Shown piece by piece: positions 1-7,353 of a stretch of 21,179 nt of DNA. A model generated the notes under the pieces. It was not told where the DNA came from and did no database searches. It was given only the letters and a program-made list of their open reading frames with translations. The stretch is from the NCBI GenBank assembly GCA_012270135.1, contig JAAXIW010000319.1:1-21179 (forward strand), in the 5' to 3' direction. The translations under genes were made by a program, and so were the position numbers. This DNA is from Brevundimonas sp. (lineage in GTDB: Bacteria > Pseudomonadota > Alphaproteobacteria > Caulobacterales > Caulobacteraceae). Each line of letters starts with the position of its first letter. Positions within the stretch are counted from its first letter, which is position 1.

Positions 1-16
1 CCTCTAGAAGCCCCTC

Positions 17-1528
17 ATGACCGCAGACGCCGCCCCTCCCCGCCCTGAAGCCCGCGCGCCCCGGGGGTTCGCCGACCGCCGCGGCCGCGACCTGATCGCC
101 GAGCGCCGGCTGGTCTCGCGCGTTTCCGCCGTCTACGAGCGCTGGGGGTTCGAGCCGCTGGACACCGGGGCGTTCGAATACGCCGACGCCTTGGGCAAAT
201 TCCTGCCCGACGCCGACCGTCCGAACGAGGGCGTCTTCGCCCTTCAGGACGACCCGGACGAAGAGGGCAATGGCGAATGGATGGCGCTGCGTTATGACCT
301 GACCGCGCCGCTGGCCCGGTTCGCGGCCCAGAACTGGGAAACCCTGCCCAAGCCGTTCCGCCGCTACGCCTTCGGGCCGGTCTGGCGCAACGAGAAGCCC
401 GGCCCGGGGCGGTTCCGCGAATTCGTGCAGTGCGACGCCGACACGGTCGGTTCCGATCGTCCGGAGGCCGACGCCGAGATCATCGCCATGGCCTGCGAAG
501 GCCTGCAGGCGGCCGGACTGGCGCCGGACCAGGCCGTGGTCCGGGTGTCGAACCGCAAGCTGTTCGACGGCCTGTTCGAAGCCGGCGGCGTCGAGGACGC
601 GGGTCAGAAGCTGACCGCCTTGCGCGCCATCGACAAATACGACCGGCTGGGCTGGGACGGCGTCGCCGCCCTGCTCGGCGAGGGCCGGCTGGACGACTCC
701 GGCGACTATACGAAGGGCGCCCGGCTGCCGCCGAAGGTGATCGGCGCGGTCGAGGGTTTCCTCGCCTCGGCCGGCAAGGCCGACGCGACCCGCGCGGAGA
801 CGCTGGAGGCCGTGGCCCGGTCCGGAAATATCGGCGCGGCGGGCGAAGCCGCCCTGGCCGAGCTGGCCGCCATCGACGCCGCCCTGAACGCCATGAAGGT
901 CGACCAGTCAGCGGTGCGCTTCGACCCGACCATCGTGCGCGGGCTGGAATATTACACCGGGGCCGTGTTCGAGGCCGAACTGCTGCGCGAGACCACCGAC
1001 GACTGGGGCCGGGCGGGGCGCTGCGGCTCGATCGGCGGCGGCGGGCGCTACGACGATCTGGTGGCCCGGTTCACCGGCGAGCGCCTGCCCGCGACGGGCT
1101 TTTCGTTCGGGGTGGCGAGGCTGGCCTCGGCCCTGCGCGCGGCGGGACGCGGCGCGGCGGACGCGGTGCGGGGGCCGGTGGTGATCATCGTCTTCTCCGA
1201 GGCCGACATGCAGCACTACCTCGACGCCGTGGCCGAGCTGCGGGGCGCCGGGATCGCGGCCGAACTCTACCTCGGGCGGGCGGGGATGAAGGCGCAGATG
1301 AAATACGCCGACCGCCGCGGCGCGCCGGCGGCGGTGATCCTCGGCGGTGACGAGATCGCCGCCGGCCAGGTCACCATCAAGGATCTCGACGCGGGGCGGG
1401 CGCTGGCGGCCGGCATCGCCGACAACGAAGCCTGGAAGACGGAGCGTCCCGGACAGGTGGTCGTCCCCCGCGCCGAGCTCGTCGCGACGGTCCGCCGCAT
1501 CGTGAACGCTCCGCACACGGATGCGTGA
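17..1528 (+). CDS. hisS: Histidyl-tRNA synthetase
   Basis: Class II aminoacyl-tRNA synthetase that charges tRNA-His with histidine in the cytoplasm. The 503-residue product shows the class II core. A motif 2 region contains VWRNEKPGPGRFREF, with the conserved R-N-E near residues 124-126. The histidine-binding segment RGLEYYTG lies at about 308-315, followed by the glycine-rich GGGGRYDDL and motif 3 (ATGFSFGVARL). A C-terminal anticodon-binding domain follows (about 390-490). The length of about 500 residues and the segment DALGKFLPDADRPNEGVF fit the long alphaproteobacterial HisS form. HisZ, the catalytically inert paralogue that regulates HisG, is shorter and lacks the anticodon domain, so HisS is preferred. 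The ATG lies only 16 nt from the window edge with no clear Shine-Dalgarno in view. An upstream partner gene cannot be judged. The ORF ends just before a TTATCA-C-TGATAA palindrome. Confidence 0.93.
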   Translation: MTADAAPPRPEARAPRGFADRRGRDLIAERRLVSRVSAVYERWGFEPLDTGAFEYADALGKFLPDADRPNEGVFALQDDPDEEGNGEWMALRYDLTAPLARFAAQNWETLPKPFRRYAFGPVWRNEKPGPGRFREFVQCDADTVGSDRPEADAEIIAMACEGLQAAGLAPDQAVVRVSNRKLFDGLFEAGGVEDAGQKLTALRAIDKYDRLGWDGVAALLGEGRLDDSGDYTKGARLPPKVIGAVEGFLASAGKADATRAETLEAVARSGNIGAAGEAALAELAAIDAALNAMKVDQSAVRFDPTIVRGLEYYTGAVFEAELLRETTDDWGRAGRCGSIGGGGRYDDLVARFTGERLPATGFSFGVARLASALRAAGRGAADAVRGPVVIIVFSEADMQHYLDAVAELRGAGIAAELYLGRAGMKAQMKYADRRGAPAAVILGGDEIAAGQVTIKDLDAGRALAAGIADNEAWKTERPGQVVVPRAELVATVRRIVNAPHTDA

Positions 1529-1529
1529 G

Positions 1530-1542
1530 TTATCACTGATAA
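1530..1542. promoter_or_regulatory. Perfect palindrome resembling a TetR-type operator core
   Basis: TTATCACTGATAA is a perfect inverted repeat (6-nt arms around a central C) starting 2 nt after the hisS stop codon. Its 11-nt core TATCACTGATA is the same as the reverse complement of the core of the Tn10 tet operator. The AT-rich stretch stands out in GC-rich surroundings. No tetR/tetA-type gene is adjacent, so the operator role is inferred from sequence only. Confidence 0.3.
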
Positions 1543-1599
1543 GGAATGAAAACCGGGCGTTTCGGCTGACACTTCATTGACTTGACCGCCGGAATGTCG

Positions 1600-1735
1600 T
1601 CATTCTGCGGCCACTCGAGAGCCGTGGCGTTCCGACGCAGCGGCCTTTCGGAGGCGTTTCGGGGAGGAAACGTCCGCTCCGTAGAGAGCGAAAGAAGCCC
1701 GCCGCGATGTATCCCCCGCGGCGGGCTTTTTCGTG
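1600..1735 (+). ncRNA. Candidate structured RNA (sRNA or 5' leader) ending in an intrinsic terminator
   Basis: Four hairpins follow each other with almost no unpaired sequence. The first is a two-part stem at 1605-1640: CTGCG pairs with CGCAG and encloses GCCAC pairing with GTGGC. The second has an 8-bp stem, GGCGTTTC with GAAACGTC (one G-U pair), at 1653-1674 and a purine loop GGGGAG. The third is CGCTC with GAGCG at 1675-1690. The last is a terminator hairpin at 1695-1728 followed by a T-run. Two overlapping TTGAC motifs (1577 and 1582) could supply a -35, but no convincing -10 is seen. It could be an independent sRNA, the structured 3' end of the hisS transcript, or an attenuator leader for the membrane gene at 1753. 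I do not recognise a known RNA family. Confidence 0.4.
1695..1731 (+). terminator. Strong rho-independent terminator
   Basis: AAGCCCGCCGCG (1695-1706) pairs perfectly over 12 bp with CGCGGCGGGCTT (1717-1728). The loop is 10 nt and the run TTTTT lies at 1727-1731. It ends just 21 nt before the next start codon and 11 nt before its ribosome binding site. It would therefore either end hisS or sRNA transcription or act as an attenuator. Confidence 0.85.
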
Positions 1736-1752
1736 CGCTGAAGGGAGGCGCC

Positions 1753-2103
1753 ATGCTCTATCTCGTCGTGAAGGCCCTGCTGTCCGGGGTGATCATCGCG
1801 CTCGTCTCCGAGATCGCCAAACGCAGCCCCGGGTTCGCCGCCCTGGTCGCCTCGCTGCCGCTGGTGTCGGTGCTCGGCATGATCTGGCTGTGGCGCGACA
1901 CGTCTGATCCCCAGCGCATGGCGGCGCACGCGGGCGCGACCTTCTGGTACGTGCTGCCGTCGCTGCCGATGTTCCTGCTGATCCCGCTGCTGCTGAAGCG
2001 GGGCGTGGCCTTCTATCCGGCCCTGGGCGCGGGCTGCGCCCTGACCGTGGGGCTGTATCTGGCGATGGTCTGGATCGCGCCGAAGGTCGGTCTGACCCTC
2101 TGA
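1753..2103 (+). CDS. Small integral membrane protein, DUF3147-like
   Basis: A 116-residue, strongly hydrophobic protein with about four membrane helices (roughly residues 3-21, 28-46, 62-81 and 86-110). A short polar linker, WRDTSDPQRMAAHAG, lies between helices 2 and 3. Size, helix pattern and the segment AALVASLPLVSVLGMIWLW resemble the DUF3147 family of unknown function. I chose the ATG at 1753 because GGGAGG lies at 1743-1748 with good spacing. The reading frame stays open further upstream to 1582, but that extension runs through the terminator hairpin and is not hydrophobic, so it is rejected. The gene stands alone between hisS and a convergent peptidase gene. A transport or membrane-stress role would be a guess. 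Confidence is high that it is a gene and moderate for the family name. Confidence 0.75.
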   Translation: MLYLVVKALLSGVIIALVSEIAKRSPGFAALVASLPLVSVLGMIWLWRDTSDPQRMAAHAGATFWYVLPSLPMFLLIPLLLKRGVAFYPALGAGCALTVGLYLAMVWIAPKVGLTL

Positions 2104-2120
2104 CGCCGCGAACCGCCCAT

Positions 2121-2154
2121 GAAAAAGGGCCGGAGCGTCGCCGCCCCGGCCCTT
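2121..2154 (-). terminator. Terminator of the M13 peptidase gene
   Basis: AAGGGCCGG (2125-2133) and CCGGCCCTT (2146-2154) form a perfect 9-bp stem. Read on the minus strand the hairpin is followed by TTTTTC, so it is a canonical terminator for the peptidase gene ending at 2177. Read on the plus strand there is no T-run, though the hairpin may also protect the 3' end of the 1753-2103 transcript. Confidence 0.8.
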
Positions 2155-2176
2155 CCCTGTTCGATGAGACCGCCGC

Positions 2177-4318
2177 CTACCAGATGCGGACGCGGTCTTC
2201 CGGCGCGAGGTAGTATTTGTCGCCGGGCTTGACGTCGAAGGCCTCGTACCAGGCGTCGATGTTGCGCACCGGACCGATGACCCGGAACTCGGCCGGGCTG
2301 TGCGGATCGGTGGCGATCTGGTTGCGCAGGGCGTCGTCGCGGTATTTCGACTGCCAGACCTGGGCCCAGCCGTAGAAGAAGCGCTGGTCGCCGGTGGTGC
2401 CGTCGAGCACCGGGGCCGGCTGACCGTTCAGCGACAGGTGATAGGCCTCGAGACCCACCGCATTGCCGGCGGCGTCGCCGATGTTCTCGCCCATGGTCAG
2501 GGCGCCGTTGACCTTGAAGCCGGGGAGCGGCTCGAACTGGTCGTACTGGGCGCCGAGACGGGCGGTCAGGGCCTGGAAATTGGCCTTGTCCTCGTCGGTC
2601 CACCAGTTGCGCAGCACGCCGTCGCCGTCGGACTTGGAGCCCTGGTCGTCGAAGCCGTGGCCGATCTCGTGGCCGATGACGCCGCCGATGCCGCCGTAGT
2701 TGACGGCCGGGTCCGCGTCCGGATCGAAGAACGGCGGCTGCAGGATGGCGGCCGGGAAGACGATCTCGTTGTTGGTCGAGTTGTAGTAGGCGTTCACGGT
2801 CTGCGGGGTCATGCCCCACTCGTCCTTGTCGACCGGATCGTTCAGACGGTTCAGCTGGTAGTTCCAGCGGAACAGGCCGGCGCGCTCGGCATTGCCGAAC
2901 AGGTCGTCGGGGCGGATCTCAAGGGCGGAGTAGTCACGCCACTTGTTCGGATAGCCGATCTTGACCGTGAATTTGGCCAGCTTCTCCTGGGCCGCGGCCT
3001 TGGTCTCGGCGCCCATCCAGTCGTAGGTGTTGATGCGGTTGCTGAGCGCGGTGCGCAGGTTGGCGACCAGCTCCTCCATCTTGGCCTTGGACTCGGCGGG
3101 GAAGTATTCGGCCACATACTGGCGGCCGACGGCCTCGCCCAGCATGCCCTCGGCGAAGCTGATGCCGCGCTTGTCGCGGGGACGCTGCATCGGCTGGCCG
3201 TTCAGGTCGCGCGAGCGGAACTCCCACTGGGCGTCGGCGAACCGCTTCGACAGCAGGCCGGCGGCGTCGTCGACAGTATGGAAGGCCTGCCAGGCCTGGA
3301 TCACCTCGATCGGCGTCTCGGCGTAGATGGCCGCGATCTTCGGCATGGCCGTGTCCTGGCGGACGATCAGGCGCGGCACGTCGCCGACGCCCACGGCCGT
3401 GTAGTAGTCCTGCCACGGGAAGCCGGGCGCCTCGGCGGCCAACTGGGCGATGGTGTATTCGTTGTAGGTCTCGTCGCGGTTGCGGTTCTGGACCGGGGTC
3501 CAGTGCGCCTCGGCGATGCGGGTCTCGAAGGCCAGGATGGCGTCGGCGTTGGCGGCGGGATCCTCCCAGCCGATCATCTCCAGCATCCGCTCGACATAGG
3601 CGCGGTACAGGGCCTTCTTCTCGGTCCAGCGGTCTTCCAGATAGTAGTCGCGGTTCGGTAGACCGATGCCCGACTGGCCGGTCGAGACGACGTAGCGGGT
3701 CGGCGCCTTCTGGTCGGTCGAGATGCCGGTGCCGAAGATCGAACCGCCGATGCGGCCCTGGGTCTGGCCCATGTAGACCGCGGCCTTGTCGTGGGTGTCG
3801 GCGGCGCGGATGGCGGCGAGGAAGGGCTGCAGCGGCGGGGCGTCCAGCGACTCGAGGCGGGCCTCGTCCATATAGGCGCGATAGGCGTCGGCGATCTTCT
3901 GCTCGTCCGAGCCGGGGGTCAGGTCGGTGCGGGCGACGAGGGCGTCGATCATCACCTTGACGCGGTTGTCGGACAGTTCACGCAGCAGGTTGAACGAACC
4001 GTAGCTGGTGCGGTCCGACGGGATCTGCAGATTGTCGAACGCGGTGCCGTTGGCGTAGCGGAAGAAGCTGTCGCCCGGAGACACCGAAGTGTCGCGGCCG
4101 GCGAGGTCGAAGCCCCAGGTCCCGTATTTCGGCGTCTCGATTCCCTGGTAGCCCTGGACGGTGGCGCCGGCGTCCTGGGTCGCGAACAGTTCGAAGACCG
4201 TGCAGGCCTCATCGACGCAGGCGTGGTCGTGGCCGTCGTCCGAGAAATGCTGGGCCAGCGCCGGGGCGGCGGGCAGGAGCAGGGCGCCGACGGCGGCGCC
4301 GATGAGCAGCTTCTTCAT
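2177..4318 (-). CDS. Secreted M13 (neprilysin/PepO-like) zinc endopeptidase
   Basis: A 713-residue zinc metallopeptidase that probably cleaves small peptides in the periplasm. The zinc motif HEIGH lies at residues 550-554 within VIGHEIGHGFDDQG. The third ligand is E611 in ENIGD, with D615 completing the ExxxD motif. The substrate-binding NAYYN motif lies upstream, close to the NAFY/NAYY of neprilysins. The N-terminus is a clear signal peptide (MKKLLIGAAVGALLL, then APALAQ). The length matches bacterial M13 enzymes (about 650-720). The start at 4318 is preferred because GAGGG precedes it and the signal peptide begins there; the frame is open upstream to 4483 but without export or family features. 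The mature N-terminus is His/Cys-rich (HDHACVDEAC), which is unusual. The C-terminus DRVRIW is typical of the family. It is divergent from the Kef-type antiporter gene and has its own terminator. Confidence 0.92.
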   Translation of the reverse strand: MKKLLIGAAVGALLLPAAPALAQHFSDDGHDHACVDEACTVFELFATQDAGATVQGYQGIETPKYGTWGFDLAGRDTSVSPGDSFFRYANGTAFDNLQIPSDRTSYGSFNLLRELSDNRVKVMIDALVARTDLTPGSDEQKIADAYRAYMDEARLESLDAPPLQPFLAAIRAADTHDKAAVYMGQTQGRIGGSIFGTGISTDQKAPTRYVVSTGQSGIGLPNRDYYLEDRWTEKKALYRAYVERMLEMIGWEDPAANADAILAFETRIAEAHWTPVQNRNRDETYNEYTIAQLAAEAPGFPWQDYYTAVGVGDVPRLIVRQDTAMPKIAAIYAETPIEVIQAWQAFHTVDDAAGLLSKRFADAQWEFRSRDLNGQPMQRPRDKRGISFAEGMLGEAVGRQYVAEYFPAESKAKMEELVANLRTALSNRINTYDWMGAETKAAAQEKLAKFTVKIGYPNKWRDYSALEIRPDDLFGNAERAGLFRWNYQLNRLNDPVDKDEWGMTPQTVNAYYNSTNNEIVFPAAILQPPFFDPDADPAVNYGGIGGVIGHEIGHGFDDQGSKSDGDGVLRNWWTDEDKANFQALTARLGAQYDQFEPLPGFKVNGALTMGENIGDAAGNAVGLEAYHLSLNGQPAPVLDGTTGDQRFFYGWAQVWQSKYRDDALRNQIATDPHSPAEFRVIGPVRNIDAWYEAFDVKPGDKYYLAPEDRVRIW

Positions 4319-4438
4319 GTGGGTTTCCCTCGACTTGTCTTCGCTTGGCGGAAGGTCGGCGGCGACCCTACGCTTGGAAGGAGGCGTGTCGCCTGAATTT
4401 TTTGTCATGATGCGAAGGATTCCCGGACACGACGGCGT

Positions 4439-4456
4439 TTCAGCCTGTAGGCTGAA
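4439..4456. promoter_or_regulatory. Inverted repeat just upstream of the Kef-type antiporter gene
   Basis: TTCAGCC-TGTA-GGCTGAA is a perfect 7-bp inverted repeat with a 4-nt spacer. It ends 6 nt before the GGAGG ribosome binding site (4463-4467) of the antiporter gene. It may be an operator for the divergent 4318/4472 promoters or a hairpin in the antiporter mRNA leader. No matching regulator can be assigned. Confidence 0.4.
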
Positions 4457-4471
4457 CCGTGTGGAGGACGG

Positions 4472-6295
4472 ATGACGGGACACGGCGGCGGCGGCGAATA
4501 CAAGGACCTGGTGGTCTTCCTGGCGGCCGCCGGCGTCATGGTCCCGCTGTTCAACAGGCTGAAGATCAGCCCCATTCTCGGCTTCCTCGCCGCGGGCGTC
4601 CTGCTCGGCCCGGACGGGCTGGCGCGCTTCGCCGACACCGCGCCGTGGCTGGCCTGGCTGACCATCTCCGACGCCGGCCAGATCCGCTCCCTGTCCGAAC
4701 TGGGCGTCGCCTTCCTGCTGTTCATGATCGGGCTGGAGCTGTCATGGGGCCGGCTCAAGTCGATGCGGCGCCTGGTCTTCGGCCTCGGCCTGACCCAGGT
4801 GGCCGCCTGCACCGTGGTCCTCGCCGCCCTGTTCATGATGCTGGGCCAGACCCTGGTCTCGGCCGCCGTTCTGGGCATGGGATTGTCGCTCTCCTCGACC
4901 GCGGTCGTCATGCCGGTGCTGGCCGAGAGCGGGCGGGTGCAGACCGCCTCGGGCCGGGCCACCTTCTCCATCCTGCTGGCCCAGGACCTCGTCGTCGCGC
5001 CGATCCTGATCACGGTCACCGTGCTGGCGGCCCTGGCCCAGGGCGGCGGCGATCTCGACCCGTCCACCCTGCGCGCGGCCCTGCTGACCCTGGTGCCGGC
5101 GGCGATCGGCCTGGCGCTGCTGGTCATCCTCGGCCGGCTGGTGTTGCGCCCGATGTTCCGCTCGGTGGCCCGCGCCCGCGCCCGCGGCCAGGGGCAGGAG
5201 ATGTTCGTCGCCGCCAGCCTGCTGGTCGTTCTGGGCTCCGGCCTGGCGGCGCAGGCGGCGGGCCTGTCGATGAGCCTGGGGGCGCTGGTCGCCGGCCTGC
5301 TGCTGGCCGAGACCGAGTTCCGGCGCGAGGTCGAGCTGTCGATCGAGCCGTTCAAGGGACTGCTGCTCGGCGTCTTCTTCGTCGGCGTCGGCATCGGCCT
5401 GGATCTGGACGCCGTCGCGGCCAATCCCCTGTGGGTGTTCGGCCTCGCCGCGGCGCTTACGGCGATCAAGATCGGCATGATCTTCGGCGCCGCCCGGCTG
5501 TGGGGCGTAAAGCGCAAGGCCGCGGTCGAGACAGCGCTGGTCCTCGGCCCGGCGGGGGAGTTCGCCTTCGTCATCCTCGGGGCCGGCCTGGTCGAGGGGA
5601 TCGCCTCCCCGGCCTTCACCGGCACGGTGCTGGTCGCGGCCACGATCAGCATCTTCACCATTCCGGCCATGGCCTGGCTCGCCGGCCGGCTGACCCGGGA
5701 GGCGCCGAGCGCGCCGGATCTGCCCGACGAGGCGCTGGAACCGGTGGGCGCGGAAAACCAGGTGCTGATCGTCGGTTTCGGCCGGGTCGGCCGGCTGGTC
5801 GGCGAAATGCTGACCGAGCACGGCCAGTCCTATCTGGCCGTGGATTCCAACGCCTCCACCGTGGGCAAGGGCCGGGCCGAGGGCGCCAATGTCTTCTACG
5901 GCGACGCGGGCCAGCCCGAGATGCTCAAGTTGTGCGGCGTCGACACGGCGCGGGCCCTCGTCGTCACCATGGACGCGCCGGCCAAGGTCGACGAGGTGGT
6001 GCGCGCGGCGCGGGGACTGCGGCCTGACCTGATCCTGATCGCCCGGGCCCGGGACGACCGTCACGCCGTGCGCCTGTATCGGCTGGGCGTCACCGACGCG
6101 GTGCCCGAGACCACCGAGGCGGCCCTGCAGCTGGCCGAGAACACCCTGGTCGACCTGGGCGTGCCGATGGGGCTGGTGCTGGCCTCGATCCACGAGCGCC
6201 GCGACCGCTTTCGCGCCCTCTTCCAGGAGGCCATGCCGGACGGCGCGGACCGGCCGCGGCGGGCGCGCGCGCTCCGGTCACCGAGCGCCGGTTGA
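4472..6295 (+). CDS. Kef-type CPA2 monovalent cation:proton antiporter with TrkA-N domain
   Basis: A 607-residue inner-membrane protein. Residues about 10-405 form a hydrophobic exchanger domain of some 12 helices. It includes the CPA2 signatures LLFMIGLELSW, MGLSLSSTAVVMPVL and LAQDLVVAPILI, and the glycine-rich LGVFFVGVGIGLDL. From about residue 428 a soluble TrkA-N (RCK) Rossmann domain follows: VLIVGFGRVGRLVGEML and a dinucleotide-binding acidic residue in LAVDSN. The family exports K+ or Na+ in exchange for protons, and in KefB/KefC the RCK domain gates in response to glutathione adducts. No KefF/KefG-like ancillary gene is adjacent, and the strain-specific ion is unknown. A downstream TrkA-C domain is not evident. 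The start at 4472 is supported by GGAGG, with a short 4-nt spacing. Confidence 0.9.
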   Translation: MTGHGGGGEYKDLVVFLAAAGVMVPLFNRLKISPILGFLAAGVLLGPDGLARFADTAPWLAWLTISDAGQIRSLSELGVAFLLFMIGLELSWGRLKSMRRLVFGLGLTQVAACTVVLAALFMMLGQTLVSAAVLGMGLSLSSTAVVMPVLAESGRVQTASGRATFSILLAQDLVVAPILITVTVLAALAQGGGDLDPSTLRAALLTLVPAAIGLALLVILGRLVLRPMFRSVARARARGQGQEMFVAASLLVVLGSGLAAQAAGLSMSLGALVAGLLLAETEFRREVELSIEPFKGLLLGVFFVGVGIGLDLDAVAANPLWVFGLAAALTAIKIGMIFGAARLWGVKRKAAVETALVLGPAGEFAFVILGAGLVEGIASPAFTGTVLVAATISIFTIPAMAWLAGRLTREAPSAPDLPDEALEPVGAENQVLIVGFGRVGRLVGEMLTEHGQSYLAVDSNASTVGKGRAEGANVFYGDAGQPEMLKLCGVDTARALVVTMDAPAKVDEVVRAARGLRPDLILIARARDDRHAVRLYRLGVTDAVPETTEAALQLAENTLVDLGVPMGLVLASIHERRDRFRALFQEAMPDGADRPRRARALRSPSAG

Positions 6296-6315
6296 TCCGG
6301 GCGATATGTCGCGGC

Positions 6316-6345
6316 ATTAACCCCGGCGGTCATCGCCCCGTTAAT
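6316..6345. promoter_or_regulatory. Widely spaced TTAA inverted repeat between the antiporter and TetR genes
   Basis: ATTAAC (6316-6321) and GTTAAT (6340-6345) are exact reverse complements whose centres are 24 bp apart, roughly two helical turns. They are isolated AT-rich blocks in GC-rich DNA. TTAACC is also the half-site of the CtrA cell-cycle regulator, but the spacing is not the usual TTAA-N7-TTAA. This is a candidate operator of the downstream TetR-family gene and nothing more. Confidence 0.25.
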
Positions 6346-6508
6346 CTCCACACCCCATTTTGGTCATCGTTGCGTGATGACTGCCCCACCGGCGTCAGAC
6401 GACGACGTCCGGCGGACACCACACAGCGGTCCGCCTCCTCCCCATCGCTTCGGCGGTCAGTTTTTCGATCGGCGGCTCCCGGCCGCCGTCCAGTCGAGTA
6501 CCCGTTTC

Positions 6509-7174
6509 ATGCGAGATATCGCCCTGTCCCCTACCGCTCCTGAATCCGAGACCGGGTCCGAGACCCCCCGGCTGAACCGGCGCCAGGCCGCCAAGGTCCG
6601 CACCCGGCAGAAGGTTCTCGACGCCGCCCGCCAGCTGTTCGCCGAGCGCGGCTACGAGCCCGCCACCATCCGCGACATCGCCAAGGGCGCGGGCATGTCG
6701 ACCGGCGCCGTCTTCGCCAACTTCCAGGACAAGGCCGAGCTGTTCGAGGCCGTCCTGTCGACCGACATGGTCCAGCTGGCCGAGACCATGAAGGCCGCCG
6801 CCGCGTCCGAAGGCTCGATGCGGGGCCGGCTGCTGGCCGCGCTCGCCGCCGGCTACCACGCTTCGCTCGAGCAGCTGCCGCTGGTCCAGGCGGTGATCGC
6901 CCGCTCGTGGTTCCAGCCGGTCGCCGCCGAGATGCGCACCCGCGCCGCCATCAAGCCGATCCTCTCGGTCGTCACCGACACGCTGCAGGCCGGCGTGGGC
7001 GACGGCGAGCTGCGTCAGGACGCCGACGTGCGGCTGCTGTCCGAGCTGATCTACGACGCCTTCCTGTCCAACTACCGCCGCGCCGCCTACGACGGCTGGA
7101 CCACCGCCCAGCTGTCCGAGCGCATGGCCAGACAGGTCGACGTCATCCTCGCCGGCGCGATCAGCCGGCAGTAG
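6509..7174 (+). CDS. TetR/AcrR-family transcriptional regulator
   Basis: A DNA-binding one-component regulator of 221 residues from the ATG at 6509. The N-terminal TetR_N domain is clear: RQKVLDAARQLFAERGYE (about residues 33-50), then the helix-turn-helix TIRDIAKGAGMSTGAVFANF (about 53-72) and KAELFEAVL. The C-terminal half is a variable helical ligand-binding domain, so no ligand can be predicted. The start is uncertain. The frame is open to a GTG at 6374 (266 residues), but the added segment is Pro/Arg-rich and unlike the family. Neither start has a strong Shine-Dalgarno. It lies 213 nt downstream of the antiporter gene on the same strand and ends in its own terminator. It may be autoregulated through elements in the 6296-6508 gap. 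A link to the antiporter is possible but unproven. Confidence 0.88.
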   Translation: MRDIALSPTAPESETGSETPRLNRRQAAKVRTRQKVLDAARQLFAERGYEPATIRDIAKGAGMSTGAVFANFQDKAELFEAVLSTDMVQLAETMKAAAASEGSMRGRLLAALAAGYHASLEQLPLVQAVIARSWFQPVAAEMRTRAAIKPILSVVTDTLQAGVGDGELRQDADVRLLSELIYDAFLSNYRRAAYDGWTTAQLSERMARQVDVILAGAISRQ

Positions 7175-7198
7175 GCGGCGACGCCGCCGAGACATTGG

Positions 7199-7235
7199 AA
7201 AGGCCGCGACGTTCACCGTTGCGGCCTTTTCTTTG
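7199..7235 (+). terminator. Rho-independent terminator after the TetR-family gene
   Basis: AAAGGCCGCGAC (7199-7210) pairs with GTTGCGGCCTTT (7218-7229) over 12 bp with one G-U pair. The loop is 7 nt and the tail TTTTCTTT follows. It lies 25 nt after the stop codon at 7174. Confidence 0.88.
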
Positions 7236-7353
7236 CCCCATCACCCCGTTTGCTTTCCGGCGGCGGAGGACGGGTCGGCATTCCACGGCGGGCCCGTTTA
7301 CGCACGTCATGGGAGACCCCCTGTTTCCTGTCGTGTCCGTCTGGTAGCCAGTC

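Noticed and set aside
1655..1690. Local resemblance of GGGGAGGAAACGTCCGCTCC to the conserved 5' region of bacterial RNase P RNA
   Set aside because: RNase P RNA needs about 350-400 nt with a matching 3' conserved region. Here a terminator follows about 40 nt later, and the bases form a simple hairpin instead.
1582..1752. N-terminal extension of the DUF3147-like gene up to an ATG at 1582
   Set aside because: It would translate through the terminator hairpin, is not hydrophobic, and the ATG at 1753 has a proper GGGAGG ribosome site.
2300..3661. Long open frame on the plus strand opposite the M13 peptidase
   Set aside because: It is antisense to a gene with intact zinc motifs, has an amino-acid composition typical of GC-rich shadow frames, and shows no recognisable domain.
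4742..6193. Minus-strand open frame opposite the Kef-type antiporter gene
   Set aside because: Low-complexity, His/Gln/Arg/Gly-rich shadow of a clear membrane transporter; no ribosome site or domain.
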